A stretch of DNA of 22,399 nt from Bacteroidales bacterium UBA6408 (GTDB lineage: Bacteria; Bacteroidota; Bacteroidia; Bacteroidales; UBA932), in NCBI GenBank assembly GCA_002439805.1, contig DJPQ01000036.1, positions 31,844 through 54,242 of the forward strand. The letters are read 5' to 3'. Position numbers and translations under genes: made by a program. Under the pieces are notes generated by a model that was not told the origin of the DNA, ran no database searches, and saw only the letters and a program-made list of their open reading frames with translations. The stretch's first letter is position 1. Every line of letters starts with the position of its first letter. This document shows positions 1 to 8,333 of this stretch, in pieces.

Positions 1-1256
1 TGAGTGATAATGAGGAACGCTTCGGCATCGTCTGCGATTCGGCGGATCCTAATGTCCGGCTTCTTAATCTGATAAAGACTGTTTATCGGAAGACCGGCTG
101 TCAGGTGGTTGTGCTCATCGATGAATATGACGCCCCTTTGCTCGACGTGGCGCATGAAAGGGAAGATCTTGATGTGCTGCGCAATACGATGCGCAATTTC
201 TATTCCCCGCTGAAGGATTGCGAACCGATGCTGCGCTTCGTTTTCCTTACGGGCATCACCAAGTTCTCGCAGCTCAGCATCTTCAGCGAACTGAACAACA
301 TCAAGAACGTGAGCATGGACGAGCCCTATGCCGGCATCTGCGGAATCACCAAGGAGGAGCTGCTTACCCGGATGAGCGGAGATATAGACGAGCTTGCGAA
401 GAAATTGAATCTGAGCAGGGAAGAGACGATAGCGGAGTTGACAGACCATTATGACGGCTATCATTTCTGCTGGCCGTCGTCTGATGTCTTCAATCCTTTC
501 AGCCTGCTCAACTGCTTTGCTGACGGGAAGATGGACTCTTATTGGTTCGGCTCCGGCACTCCGACCTATCTCATCAACATGATGCGGAAATACGATTTTC
601 ATCCGTCTGAATTGGGCGAGACTATTTATGCTGATAGGAAAGATTTTGATGCGGCCACGGAGACGATGACTACCATCATGCCTCTGCTTTATCAGAGTGG
701 CTACGTCACAATCAAAGGCTACGACCAGATGAGCAGGCTCTATGAATTGTCCCTCCCCAATCGGGAGGTCGAAGTCGGACTTTTCGGCAGTCTGCTTCCC
801 CACTATCTGGAGAAAGAATCAGCAAAGGGAAATGTGACCATAGCAAAAATGTCGGTTATGATACGGCAAGGAAACCTGGATGGAGGATTGCAGCTTCTGC
901 GTGACTTCCTTCAGACCATTCCGTACTGCGACAACACAAACTACGAGGGACACTATCAGCAGATGCTCTACATCATCTTTGCCCTGCTTACAAATTATCG
1001 TATATCGGTGGAACAGCATACGGCCAAGGGACGGATAGACATCACGTTGGAGACGTCGGACACCGTTTATGTCATGGAGCTGAAGTTTGGCCGGAGTGCG
1101 GAGGATGCGTTGGCGCAGATAGAAACGAAGAGTTATGGCGAAGCGTTCCGGATGACTGGCAAGGCGGTCGTGGCCGCGGGGCTGAATTTCTCCGTGAAGG
1201 ACGGGGTGAACGCCTTGGACTGGAAAGTGAAATATGACATTCAAAAGACTCTTTGA
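1..1256 (+). CDS. AAA-ATPase-like / PD-(D/E)XK nuclease-family protein, 5' part outside window
   Basis: The reading frame is open from base 3 to the stop at 1254-1256, so the true start lies upstream; the ATG at 105 is internal. The visible part begins just before a Walker B-like strand (VVVLIDEYD, from about base 105), the region found in the AAA-ATPase-like domain of PF09820 proteins. The C-terminus has a PD-(D/E)XK core: Asp at 1038-1040 in GRIDITL, then Glu-x-Lys at 1077-1085 in MELKFG, followed by a Gln/Tyr-containing helix, as in the PDDEXK_9 domain these proteins usually carry. These proteins are common in many copies in Bacteroidetes and their function is poorly known. The N-terminal Walker A is not in the window. 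The gene overlaps the following sugar transferase by 23 bases, so they are probably co-transcribed. The family call is firm; the biological role is unknown. Confidence 0.85.
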   Translation, partial: SDNEERFGIVCDSADPNVRLLNLIKTVYRKTGCQVVVLIDEYDAPLLDVAHEREDLDVLRNTMRNFYSPLKDCEPMLRFVFLTGITKFSQLSIFSELNNIKNVSMDEPYAGICGITKEELLTRMSGDIDELAKKLNLSREETIAELTDHYDGYHFCWPSSDVFNPFSLLNCFADGKMDSYWFGSGTPTYLINMMRKYDFHPSELGETIYADRKDFDAATETMTTIMPLLYQSGYVTIKGYDQMSRLYELSLPNREVEVGLFGSLLPHYLEKESAKGNVTIAKMSVMIRQGNLDGGLQLLRDFLQTIPYCDNTNYEGHYQQMLYIIFALLTNYRISVEQHTAKGRIDITLETSDTVYVMELKFGRSAEDALAQIETKSYGEAFRMTGKAVVAAGLNFSVKDGVNALDWKVKYDIQKTL

Positions 1257-2010
1257 CATTGCGGCGTCCTTCTTCGGGCTGCTTCTGATCTGGTGGGTGT
1301 TTCCCATCGTGGCGTTTCTGATTCACAGGAAGATGCCGGGCGGTCCGGCGTTCTTCTGCCAGAAGCGTGTCGGGAAGGACGGCAAGCTGTTCACCTGTCA
1401 TAAGTTCCGGACGATGATAGTCGGGCCGGCTGCTGAAGGGCATGGGGCACTTCTGCGGGTTCGGCGGGCGCAAACGACGGGGGGTTGTCGTGCTGACTGT
1501 CGCGCGGACATCAACGGCACTTCTGCGGGTTCAGCAGCCGCAAACGGCGGGGGCTGGTCCTCCGTGTCCGTCGCGGGGGACTCGCGCATCACTCCGCTGG
1601 GTGCGAAGCTGCGTCACTACAAGATTGACGAACTTCCGGAGCTTTGGGATGTCCTGGTCGGGAATATGTCGTTCGTGGGACCTCGTCCGGATGTCCCGGG
1701 ATATGCGGACAGATTGCAGGGGGATGACCGTGACGTGCTGCGGCTGCGTCCGGGAATCACCGGGCCGGCGACGCTGAAATACCGTCTTGAGGATGAGATG
1801 ATTTCGGAATATGTCGCCAAGCGTCAGGCGGCCGGGGACACACGCCCGATGCAGGAGATTGCCACTGAATACAATGACACCGTGATTTATCCGGACAAGG
1901 TGCGCCTGAACTGCTACTACTACCGTCACTATTCGTTCTGGAAGGACATCGAGATGATTCTCGCCACGGTCCTTGGTTTCAAGGTGAAGTTCGCCGGGGA
2001 GGAAGTGTAA
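1234..2010 (+). CDS. PglC-like initiating sugar transferase (bacterial sugar transferase family) with an internal insertion
   Basis: This 258-aa protein matches the polyprenyl-phosphate phosphosugar transferase family (PF02397), which transfers a sugar-1-phosphate from UDP-sugar to undecaprenyl phosphate at the inner membrane to start surface glycan synthesis. The N-terminal KRLFDI motif is followed by one hydrophobic membrane segment (about residues 12-32). Then come KFRTM, SVAGDSRITPLG, the catalytic Asp-Glu in KIDELPELW, and MSFVGPRPDVP and RPGITGPA. Between KFRTM and SVAGD there are about 50 residues where I would expect roughly 10. This insertion is Gly/Ala/Arg-rich and encoded by a 70-base tandem repeat (see repeat entry). 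The start at 1234 overlaps the preceding gene by 23 bases and gives the canonical N-terminus. The partner aminotransferase is at 2861. A capsule, O-antigen-like or protein-glycan role is inferred; the sugar is unknown. Confidence 0.9.
   Translation: MTFKRLFDIAASFFGLLLIWWVFPIVAFLIHRKMPGGPAFFCQKRVGKDGKLFTCHKFRTMIVGPAAEGHGALLRVRRAQTTGGCRADCRADINGTSAGSAAANGGGWSSVSVAGDSRITPLGAKLRHYKIDELPELWDVLVGNMSFVGPRPDVPGYADRLQGDDRDVLRLRPGITGPATLKYRLEDEMISEYVAKRQAAGDTRPMQEIATEYNDTVIYPDKVRLNCYYYRHYSFWKDIEMILATVLGFKVKFAGEEV
1446..1585 (+). repeat. 70-base imperfect tandem repeat inside the sugar transferase gene
   Basis: Two copies start with the same 15-base string GGCACTTCTGCGGGT at 1446 and 1516, so the period is 70 bases. 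The first 35 bases are nearly identical; the rest has diverged and needs a one-base gap to align. Because 70 is not a multiple of three, the copies are read in different frames. Copy 2 encodes GTSAGSAAANGGG; copy 1 read in the gene's frame gives a different Leu/Arg-rich peptide. An 11-base inverted repeat (CGGCTGCTGAA at 1427-1437, complement at 1530-1540) spans copy 1. The insertion sits between two conserved motifs and appears to be tolerated. Confidence 0.8.
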
Positions 2011-2068
2011 GAAGCATACTGTTGCAAATGAGATAGTCTTGCAGGATGTTGTGCACGAACAGTCAAAA

Positions 2069-2485
2069 TCACATTATAATCTTCTTCAGAAACTCCTCCG
2101 GCGAGATGACCGGCAGGCCGGCATCCCTGAAATCCGTGGTGTTCCTTGTCACGATGACGTCGCATTGACCTTCCGTTGCAGATTGGACCTGCATGGCATC
2201 CTCGATGTCATTCATCTGGCATTCAAGCATATTCTCGACATGTTCGGGAAGGGAAGGAAGGACTTTCACAATGGATACCAAGTCCTTTATTATGCCTTTC
2301 TTTTTGACGGTCGTCATATTCCTCAATACATATGCTATTGTCGTGACGGACAGTACTGACATATATAAATCCAAGACGCGGTTTGAGCCGAGCCCCAGAA
2401 TCGTTGTGGCATTTTCCGTGAATTCTTTATTGTCGCGCTCAACCAGCACATCCAAAAGGATGTTAGTATCGAGAAATACTTTCAT
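2069..2485 (-). CDS. PIN-domain toxin (VapC-like ribonuclease)
   Basis: This 138-aa protein starts MKVFLDTNILLD, the PIN-domain signature with the first catalytic acid at Asp6. It continues with IEDAMQ (Glu95-Asp96) and TRNTTDF (Asp118), giving the acidic cluster that binds metal in PIN ribonucleases; it looks closest to the PIN_3 group common in Bacteroidetes. Such toxins cleave RNA (tRNA or other RNAs) when the antitoxin is degraded. Its ATG overlaps the stop of the upstream antitoxin gene in an ATGA arrangement at 2482-2485, so the two are translationally coupled. It is convergent with the sugar transferase gene, 58 bases away. The RNA target cannot be told from sequence. Confidence 0.88.
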   Translation of the reverse strand: MKVFLDTNILLDVLVERDNKEFTENATTILGLGSNRVLDLYMSVLSVTTIAYVLRNMTTVKKKGIIKDLVSIVKVLPSLPEHVENMLECQMNDIEDAMQVQSATEGQCDVIVTRNTTDFRDAGLPVISPEEFLKKIIM

Positions 2486-2763
2486 CTTGAAAGAATATAT
2501 TTGAGACGTTCGTCCTGCTCAATCTCGTCATCGGTGAGGTTCGCCGCATTTCTCAGATTTCTGATTTTTTCAGGTATGGCAGGTTTCGCCACATGAGGAA
2601 ACTCCAGAGACTCGATTCCTGTTTCCTTTTGTACAATGCGGAAGCCGTCATTTGTTTCGATTATATCGAATTCCGTTTTGCTGTCATAGTTTCTTCGCTT
2701 GATAATCTTTGCCGGGATAATCAGCGCCTTGCTGTTGCCTATTTGAACGAGAGTGTGTGACAT
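2482..2763 (-). CDS. AbrB/MazE-type antitoxin
   Basis: This 93-aa protein has an N-terminal swapped-hairpin AbrB/SpoVT-type DNA-binding domain (LVQIGNSKALIIPAKII, roughly residues 5-50). Its charged C-terminal tail (about residues 60-93, rich in Asp and Glu) fits the toxin-neutralising part of such antitoxins. Antitoxin-first order with an ATGA overlap to the PIN toxin is the typical VapBC layout. A good Bacteroidetes-type promoter and a palindrome lie directly upstream (see separate entries), consistent with autorepression by the antitoxin or the complex. The pair lies between two surface-glycan genes and on the opposite strand, and its DNA is more AT-rich than its neighbours, which suggests insertion by transfer. 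Confidence 0.85.
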   Translation of the reverse strand: MSHTLVQIGNSKALIIPAKIIKRRNYDSKTEFDIIETNDGFRIVQKETGIESLEFPHVAKPAIPEKIRNLRNAANLTDDEIEQDERLKYILSR

Positions 2764-2786
2764 AATATGGCCGTTAATAATTTATG

Positions 2787-2817
2787 CAAATATATATATT
2801 GTTATAATAAAATCAAA
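2787..2817 (-). promoter_or_regulatory. Bacteroidetes-type promoter for the PIN/AbrB module
   Basis: On the minus strand a -33 TTTG (complement of 2814-2817) is followed after 19 bases by a -7 box TATATTTG (complement of 2787-2794), a full match to TAnnTTTG. The antitoxin ATG is 24 bases beyond the -7 box. The -33 box lies exactly in the loop of an 11-base inverted repeat. Confidence 0.7.
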
Positions 2818-2828
2818 TTTATTATAAC
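2801..2828. promoter_or_regulatory. Putative operator: 11-base perfect inverted repeat
   Basis: GTTATAATAAA at 2801-2811 is perfectly complementary to TTTATTATAAC at 2818-2828, with the 6-base spacer 2812-2817. The palindrome covers the -33 element of the antitoxin promoter and lies in the divergent gap (2764-2860) before the aminotransferase gene. This is where an AbrB-type antitoxin would be expected to bind for autoregulation. Binding is inferred. Confidence 0.6.
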
Positions 2829-2860
2829 ATATCTGAGGAAAATTCATCAATTCTAATATC

Positions 2861-4147
2861 ATGTCAGAAGAAAGAAAAACAATTTATCTCTGTCTGGCTC
2901 ACATGAGCGAGGAGGGATGGGAGCAGAAGTATGTGAAGGAGGCGTTCGACACCAACTGGGTTGTTCCCATGGGGCCGAATGTCAATGCCTTTGAGAAGGA
3001 TCTGGAGGCTTTCGTGAACAGCAGGACTGACGGAGGGGAGCCGCTTGACCGTCGGGTTGTATGTCTTTCCGCCGGGACGGCTGCCGTGCATCTTGCTCTG
3101 ATTGGGGCAGGCGTGAAGGCCGGTGACGAGGTGCTTGTCCAGAGCTACACTTTCTGCGCGTCTTCACACCCGATTACCTATCTTGGAGCGCATCCGGTGT
3201 TTATCGGCTCCGAGCCTGAAACTTGGAATATGGACCCGGAGCTGCTGGAGAAGGCCATCATTGACCGGAAAGAAAAGACCGGCAGGTATCCTAAGGCGAT
3301 TGTCCCGGTGGCGTTGTACGGAATGCCATATCATATTGACCGGATTCTGGCGATTGCCGAAAAATACGGAATCCCGGTGGTCGAGGACGCCGCCGAGGGG
3401 ATGGGCTCGCGCTTCGACGGGAAGGTGCTCGGAACATTCGGGAAATACGGCGTGCTGTCGTTCAACGGCAACAAGATGATTACGACTTCCGGCGGCGGTG
3501 CGCTGATTTGCCGAAATGCCGAGGATGCCAATGAGATTATGTGGTATGCGACCCAGGCGCGTGACGCCTATCCGTACTACCAGCACACGGCCATCGGCTA
3601 CAACTACCGTATGTCCAATGTCTGCGCCGGCATAGGCCGCGGTCAGATGACGGTTCTCGGTGCGCACGTCGCCCATCATAAACATGTGCAGAGGCTGTAT
3701 GAGGAACTGCTGGCGGATGTCCCGGGCGTGCATATCCACAGGCAGCCGGCAGACCCGCGCTTTGACGCGAACTTCTGGCTCTGCGCCGCCACCCTCGACC
3801 CGTCGGTACGCATCAAAGGACAGGAAAATGCCTACAAGGAGGTCATCAGGACGGCTGTGGGCGGAGCCGCCGGAGTGATTCATCAGGTGGATTCCGCCAC
3901 GACCGACTGTCAGCCGAACGAGAACGTCGAGGCCCTGCGCGTCTTCATGCTCGGCAGGAAGATAGAGGCCCGTCCGACATGGAAGCCGATGCATCGCCAG
4001 CCAGTCTATGCAGGCGCTCCGGTCTATACCAACGGCATTGAGGAGGCTCTCTTCAAGGTCGGCTTCTGCCTCCCCGCCGGCCCGTATGTCTCGGACGAGG
4101 ATGTCCGCTACATCGTCGATTGCATCCGGGAGGCGATTGTGGGGTAG
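2861..4147 (+). CDS. DegT/DnrJ/EryC1/StrS-family sugar-nucleotide aminotransferase (PglE-like)
   Basis: This 428-aa PLP-dependent enzyme would transaminate a 4-keto sugar nucleotide (for example UDP-4-keto-6-deoxy-GlcNAc to the 4-amino sugar) for surface glycans. Seen in order: IYLCLAHMSEEGWEQKYVKEAFDTNW near the N-terminus (the PglE/LegC-type opening); SAGTAAVHLAL, the PLP phosphate-binding region; VPVALYGMP; VEDAAEGMGS with the Asp that contacts the pyridine ring; and SFNGNKMITTSGGGAL with the probable Schiff-base lysine at Lys205. The C-terminus has the family RPTWKPMH motif. Length is slightly above the usual 370-400. It probably belongs with the sugar transferase at 1234-2010, from which it is separated by the toxin-antitoxin pair. 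No acetyltransferase or dehydratase partner is in the window, so the exact sugar is unknown. Confidence 0.9.
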   Translation: MSEERKTIYLCLAHMSEEGWEQKYVKEAFDTNWVVPMGPNVNAFEKDLEAFVNSRTDGGEPLDRRVVCLSAGTAAVHLALIGAGVKAGDEVLVQSYTFCASSHPITYLGAHPVFIGSEPETWNMDPELLEKAIIDRKEKTGRYPKAIVPVALYGMPYHIDRILAIAEKYGIPVVEDAAEGMGSRFDGKVLGTFGKYGVLSFNGNKMITTSGGGALICRNAEDANEIMWYATQARDAYPYYQHTAIGYNYRMSNVCAGIGRGQMTVLGAHVAHHKHVQRLYEELLADVPGVHIHRQPADPRFDANFWLCAATLDPSVRIKGQENAYKEVIRTAVGGAAGVIHQVDSATTDCQPNENVEALRVFMLGRKIEARPTWKPMHRQPVYAGAPVYTNGIEEALFKVGFCLPAGPYVSDEDVRYIVDCIREAIVG

Positions 4148-4173
4148 TTCCTCTTTCGGCGCCGTCGGGCTGT

Positions 4174-4192
4174 CCGGACGCTGTGTGTCCGG
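4174..4192 (+). terminator. Short hairpin after the aminotransferase, possible weak terminator
   Basis: CCGGAC (4174-4179) can pair with GTCCGG (4187-4192) around a 7-base loop, 27 bases past the stop codon. No U-run follows directly, so intrinsic termination is uncertain. The rest of 4148-4314 holds the promoter of the next gene. Confidence 0.3.
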
Positions 4193-4248
4193 GTCCGGAA
4201 TCAATCAAAGGCAGATTTTTCCTGAAATGAGAAATTCCTGCCGAAACT

Positions 4249-4280
4249 TTTGAGAAAGTCTCCGATAAAGGTTACCTTTG
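4249..4280 (+). promoter_or_regulatory. Bacteroidetes-type promoter for the SNF2 helicase gene
   Basis: TTTG at 4249-4252 is followed after 20 bases by TACCTTTG at 4273-4280, a full match to the TAnnTTTG -7 box. The ATG at 4315 leaves a leader of roughly 28 bases. This supports the helicase gene starting its own transcript. Confidence 0.75.
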
Positions 4281-4314
4281 TCGGGGATTTTTCTTTTGAA
4301 AATGTGAATGAACG

Positions 4315-7300
4315 ATGAACGATAAAGACCAGGCGCGCCTCAATCTTATGAAACTTTTTCCCAAGCAGGACTTCGGGCTGACGGAGCGGCAGGACAGACT
4401 GCTGGCGCTGATCGCCTGCACTGACGGGAACTCGATGAGCGAGGCAGGCATACGCAAATTCATAGCATACTCCACGACTGTCAAATTCGAAACGGATATT
4501 GCCGTCCTTAAGGCAGACCACGGCTATATTGAAAGAACATCATATTGGACCAGGACTTTTTCTGTCTGTGACCGCAACTTTATGCGGGTCGCTCTCAATG
4601 CCGTCCTATACTATCCCGAGCTGGTCAAGGATTTGCGCGCGGCAAGGCATCTCGGAACCAGTGACCGCTTCAGCCTCGTGCAGAACCTTGCTGGCGGTAC
4701 GGAGGTTAAGATTCCCAAGGGCATCCTGTGGAAAGACAGCTCCGAACTGTCCCTTATTTTCGGGGATGTTGCCTGCGAGGCGGCGTTTGAGCCTGTCATT
4801 GAAGGGCTTCCGCAGGTCGCGATTGAACAGATTGCAGATGAGAACCTTGACGAACTCTCCGAGACCAATGCCGTTGACGCGGAACATCTGGACGCCATCG
4901 GAAGACTTGCCGAGCGCCGTCTCTCCGGGGATTCTCTTTTGAGGGTTCAGGCAAAACTGGACGGCTTCCGATTCTTTCTCGACGGAGGGCTTCGCCATGC
5001 TGATGAACGAGCGGCGAAGCTCAGCGAATGGCCGGCCGCGACCGCCGCCGTTTCGGCTCTCTACGGAGGCGACTATGCAAAGGCCGGAGAACTGTTCGAG
5101 GCGGCGCTCAAGATTCGCAACCGTCGGGCACAGCTGAAAAACATCTTCGAGTCTCCGATTCTCGCATATTTTCTGATGCTCTCATACATCCTGTCCGACA
5201 CCGACAAGACGCGAAAGAAGATTGAACAGTATCTGAACAAGAAGATGGACGGCTGGTGGTTCGAGGAGGCGCAGAAACCGGCGGTCATTCTCGGAAATCT
5301 CAATCAGGGTGCCTCGGACGGCTATGTGGGAAGCCTAATCAGGGCGGCGGCCGCAGGCTCGGACATCACCGCGCGCATCCTTTCCGGAGGGATTGCGGCA
5401 AGTCGCAATCTCCAGTTTCCGGAGACTTTGGCCTTGTCAGCATTCTCGGTCGTCCGGCACGAACTCGGAACGGGTGACAGGGCGGAGGACGCCAGACTTG
5501 ATTCCCTTTTCGGCGGAGCCTCGCTTCTTTCCAGAATCAGAGTAAAGAAGCCTTGGGAAATGGCTTTGGAAAAACTGGGCGTACTGGTGGACAAAGGCAA
5601 GCCGACATCTGCCGCGAGTGGCGTGGAACAGGCTAAGGAGCGTAGGATAATCTATCTGGTCGGCCGCTACGACGAGATTTCGATGCGGGAGCAGAACATC
5701 CTGAAGAGCGGTCACTGGAGTGCGGGGAAGCGTGTCTCGTTTTCCTCTTTCTGCGAAGATATGTATAACGATGTCTTTGACGACTTCGACCGCGCCGTGC
5801 AGTCCAGAATCCGCCGCACCGGCGACAATTCGGCCGCATCGCTTTTTCCTGTCCTTGTCGGATGCGACCGGGTATATTTCGACAGTTATGAGCCGGCAAA
5901 CAGAGTTGACATCTGCGAGGAACTGCCCTACATCGAGGTGAAACTCTCTGCGGGGGCCTACGAGTTTCGTGCAAATGTCTTGAGGGCAAGGTACGAAAGG
6001 GAATATTCGCTTGAGAATGTGTACAAAAGGGACAAGTTTCACTATACGGTGATTCGCCTCAGCCGCATTCAGAGCCAGATTCTTCTCAGCATTGCGGAGA
6101 ACCGCGTGAGATTTCCCGAAGAGTCGAAGGATGCTCTGACGGCGTTCATCCGGAGGCTCTCATCAGTCATCGAGGTGCATTCCCCGCTGCTCGAATCCGG
6201 CTCGTCGCTTGAGGAGAGGAAGGGAAGCACGATGCTGTGGCTGCGCATAATCCCGAAATCGGGGCACTTTGACGCGCTGCTCTATGTCCGGCCGCTTGAA
6301 GGCGGGAAGCTCACTTTCTTCCCCGGCAAGGGCGAGGCCGTATGCTACGACTCCGACGGCGCGGTGCGCTATCAGGTGACGCGAAGCCTCCGCGACGAGA
6401 ATTCCGCTCTGAAGACTTTCCTCGAAACTACCGGCCTTGACGGAATCGGGCAGACCGACGGGCTGTATGAACTTTCTCCGGAGGAGATGCTGCCAGTGGT
6501 GGACGCCGCAAGGGGACTTGGGGACATCTGCACGCTCGAATGGCCGGAGGGAAGGAGCGTCCGGGTGCGCGGGACTCTGGAGCCGGGAGCCATCAGCATA
6601 AACGTGCGCTCCAAGGAGCAGTGGTTCGAGATTGAGGGAAACGCTGAACTTCCGGGCGGGGACGCGCTCGCGCTGGAGCAGATTCTCTCGGCCATTGCTG
6701 CCGGGGGCTACGGGAACGGCTACCTCAAACTCGGCGAGGATGACTATGTCGCTCTATCCGACTCGCTTGCCAAATATCTCAAACGCCTCGAATCCGTCAC
6801 ACAGAGCTCCCGGGGTTCGGAGCGCGTTTCCCTATTTCAGGTCGGAGCCCTTGCCGACATCGTGCGCAGGGGACATCTGAACGCCGAGACGGATGCCGAG
6901 TACGGCGAGAGGCTCGCGAGAATTGACGAGTCCGCTTCATTCAACCCTCCCGTTCCAGCCGCCCTTAAAGCCGAACTTCGTGACTATCAGGAAGAGGGCT
7001 TCCGCTGGATGGCGCGTCTCGACCACTGGGGCGCGGGAGCCTGCCTCGCCGATGACATGGGACTCGGAAAGACCGTGCAGACCATAGCCTTTCTTCTCTA
7101 CAAGGCGAAGTCGGGGGCATCGCTCGTCGTGGCTCCTGCCTCAGTGCTAATGAACTGGACCCGTGAGCTGGCGAGATTCGCGCCGTCCCTGAACGTCGTG
7201 GTCCTGAACGAACAGGATGACAGGACGGACGCGCTCAAGGGAATCGGGGAGTATGACGTCGTGCTCACTACCTACGGATTGCTCGTGCGCGAAAAGGAGG

Positions 7301-8331
7301 CGCTTTCCTCCGTGCAGTGGAATGTGGTCTGCCTCGACGAGGCCCACACCATAAAGAACCGGGGGACAAAGATGTCCGACGCCGCCATGTCGCTCAAGGC
7401 GTCTTCGCGTGTGATTCTCACCGGAACTCCGGTGCAGAACTATCTCGGCGAGCTTTGGAATCTCTTCCAGTTCCTCAACCCGGGGCTTCTCGGCAGCTAC
7501 GAGAGCTTTCATCAGAAGTTCATCGCCCCGATAGAGAACTCCGAGGACAAGGACAGGCAGTCGCAGCTCAAGCGGATAATCCAGCCCTTCATGCTGCGCA
7601 GGACCAAGTCCGAGGTCATCGAGGAACTTCCGGAAAAGACAGAGATTTACCGAAGCGTCCCGATGAGCGCCGCGGAGACCCTCGCCTACGAGGCGATGCG
7701 CCTTGAGGCGAAGAACGAGCTTGAGCAGGACACGCGGGTGAATATGAACGCCCTCGCTGCAATCACGAGGCTCCGCGAGGCCGCCTGCGCTATGCCGCTC
7801 GTGAAAAATGGCTGGGATGGGGAGCCGACCAAGCTCGCCGCGCTCAGGGAACTTGTGGGCGAAATCGTTTCCGGAGGGAACAGTGTGCTGGTGTTCAGCC
7901 AGTTCACCGGCTTCCTCGACATCGTGTCCCGCGCCCTCGACGGGGACGGAATCCCGCATTTCTACCTTCAGGGCTCGACCCCGATTCGGAAACGCCAGGA
8001 GATGGTCAGCGGTTTTCAGCGCGCGGAAAGGCCGGTGTTCCTCATAAGCCTCAAGGCCGGTGGACTCGGGCTGAACCTCACGGGAGCCAACTATGTGATT
8101 CACCTCGACCCGTGGTGGAATCCGGCGATAGAGCAGCAGGCCACCGACCGCGCCTACCGCATCGGCCAGCAGCAGAATGTCACTGTCTATCACCTGATTG
8201 CGCAGAACTCCATCGAGGAGAAGATTCTCCGTCTCCACCGCAGCAAGCAGAACCTCGCGGACGCGATACTTGAAGGCACCTCGAAGAGCCATGCCATCAC
8301 CCTCGATGAGCTCCGCGAACTCCTGCAATAG
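4315..8331 (+). CDS. SNF2-family DEAD/DEAH-box helicase, very long N-terminal region
   Basis: This 1338-aa protein ends in a complete SNF2/Swi2 ATPase. The C-terminal part has a Walker A DDMGLGKT at residues 913-920, DEAH at 1008-1011, LTGTPVQN (motif III region), and the helicase C lobe with LISLKAGGLGLNLT near residue 1243 and QQATDRAYRIGQ from 1274. SNF2 proteins use ATP to translocate on duplex DNA and remodel protein-DNA complexes; bacterial members include RapA/HepA, which recycles RNA polymerase. The N-terminal ~880 residues have no motif I recognise. The start at 4315 is preferred because upstream ATGs at 4302 and 4308 are in another frame and terminate quickly, and it follows the promoter at 4249-4280. 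A role in transcription recycling or repair is inferred only. Confidence 0.9.
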   Translation: MNDKDQARLNLMKLFPKQDFGLTERQDRLLALIACTDGNSMSEAGIRKFIAYSTTVKFETDIAVLKADHGYIERTSYWTRTFSVCDRNFMRVALNAVLYYPELVKDLRAARHLGTSDRFSLVQNLAGGTEVKIPKGILWKDSSELSLIFGDVACEAAFEPVIEGLPQVAIEQIADENLDELSETNAVDAEHLDAIGRLAERRLSGDSLLRVQAKLDGFRFFLDGGLRHADERAAKLSEWPAATAAVSALYGGDYAKAGELFEAALKIRNRRAQLKNIFESPILAYFLMLSYILSDTDKTRKKIEQYLNKKMDGWWFEEAQKPAVILGNLNQGASDGYVGSLIRAAAAGSDITARILSGGIAASRNLQFPETLALSAFSVVRHELGTGDRAEDARLDSLFGGASLLSRIRVKKPWEMALEKLGVLVDKGKPTSAASGVEQAKERRIIYLVGRYDEISMREQNILKSGHWSAGKRVSFSSFCEDMYNDVFDDFDRAVQSRIRRTGDNSAASLFPVLVGCDRVYFDSYEPANRVDICEELPYIEVKLSAGAYEFRANVLRARYEREYSLENVYKRDKFHYTVIRLSRIQSQILLSIAENRVRFPEESKDALTAFIRRLSSVIEVHSPLLESGSSLEERKGSTMLWLRIIPKSGHFDALLYVRPLEGGKLTFFPGKGEAVCYDSDGAVRYQVTRSLRDENSALKTFLETTGLDGIGQTDGLYELSPEEMLPVVDAARGLGDICTLEWPEGRSVRVRGTLEPGAISINVRSKEQWFEIEGNAELPGGDALALEQILSAIAAGGYGNGYLKLGEDDYVALSDSLAKYLKRLESVTQSSRGSERVSLFQVGALADIVRRGHLNAETDAEYGERLARIDESASFNPPVPAALKAELRDYQEEGFRWMARLDHWGAGACLADDMGLGKTVQTIAFLLYKAKSGASLVVAPASVLMNWTRELARFAPSLNVVVLNEQDDRTDALKGIGEYDVVLTTYGLLVREKEALSSVQWNVVCLDEAHTIKNRGTKMSDAAMSLKASSRVILTGTPVQNYLGELWNLFQFLNPGLLGSYESFHQKFIAPIENSEDKDRQSQLKRIIQPFMLRRTKSEVIEELPEKTEIYRSVPMSAAETLAYEAMRLEAKNELEQDTRVNMNALAAITRLREAACAMPLVKNGWDGEPTKLAALRELVGEIVSGGNSVLVFSQFTGFLDIVSRALDGDGIPHFYLQGSTPIRKRQEMVSGFQRAERPVFLISLKAGGLGLNLTGANYVIHLDPWWNPAIEQQATDRAYRIGQQQNVTVYHLIAQNSIEEKILRLHRSKQNLADAILEGTSKSHAITLDELRELLQ

Positions 8332-8333
8332 GC

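Noticed and set aside
3164..4204. 346-codon minus-strand frame opposite the aminotransferase
   Set aside because: No domain motif; the + strand product is fully conserved.
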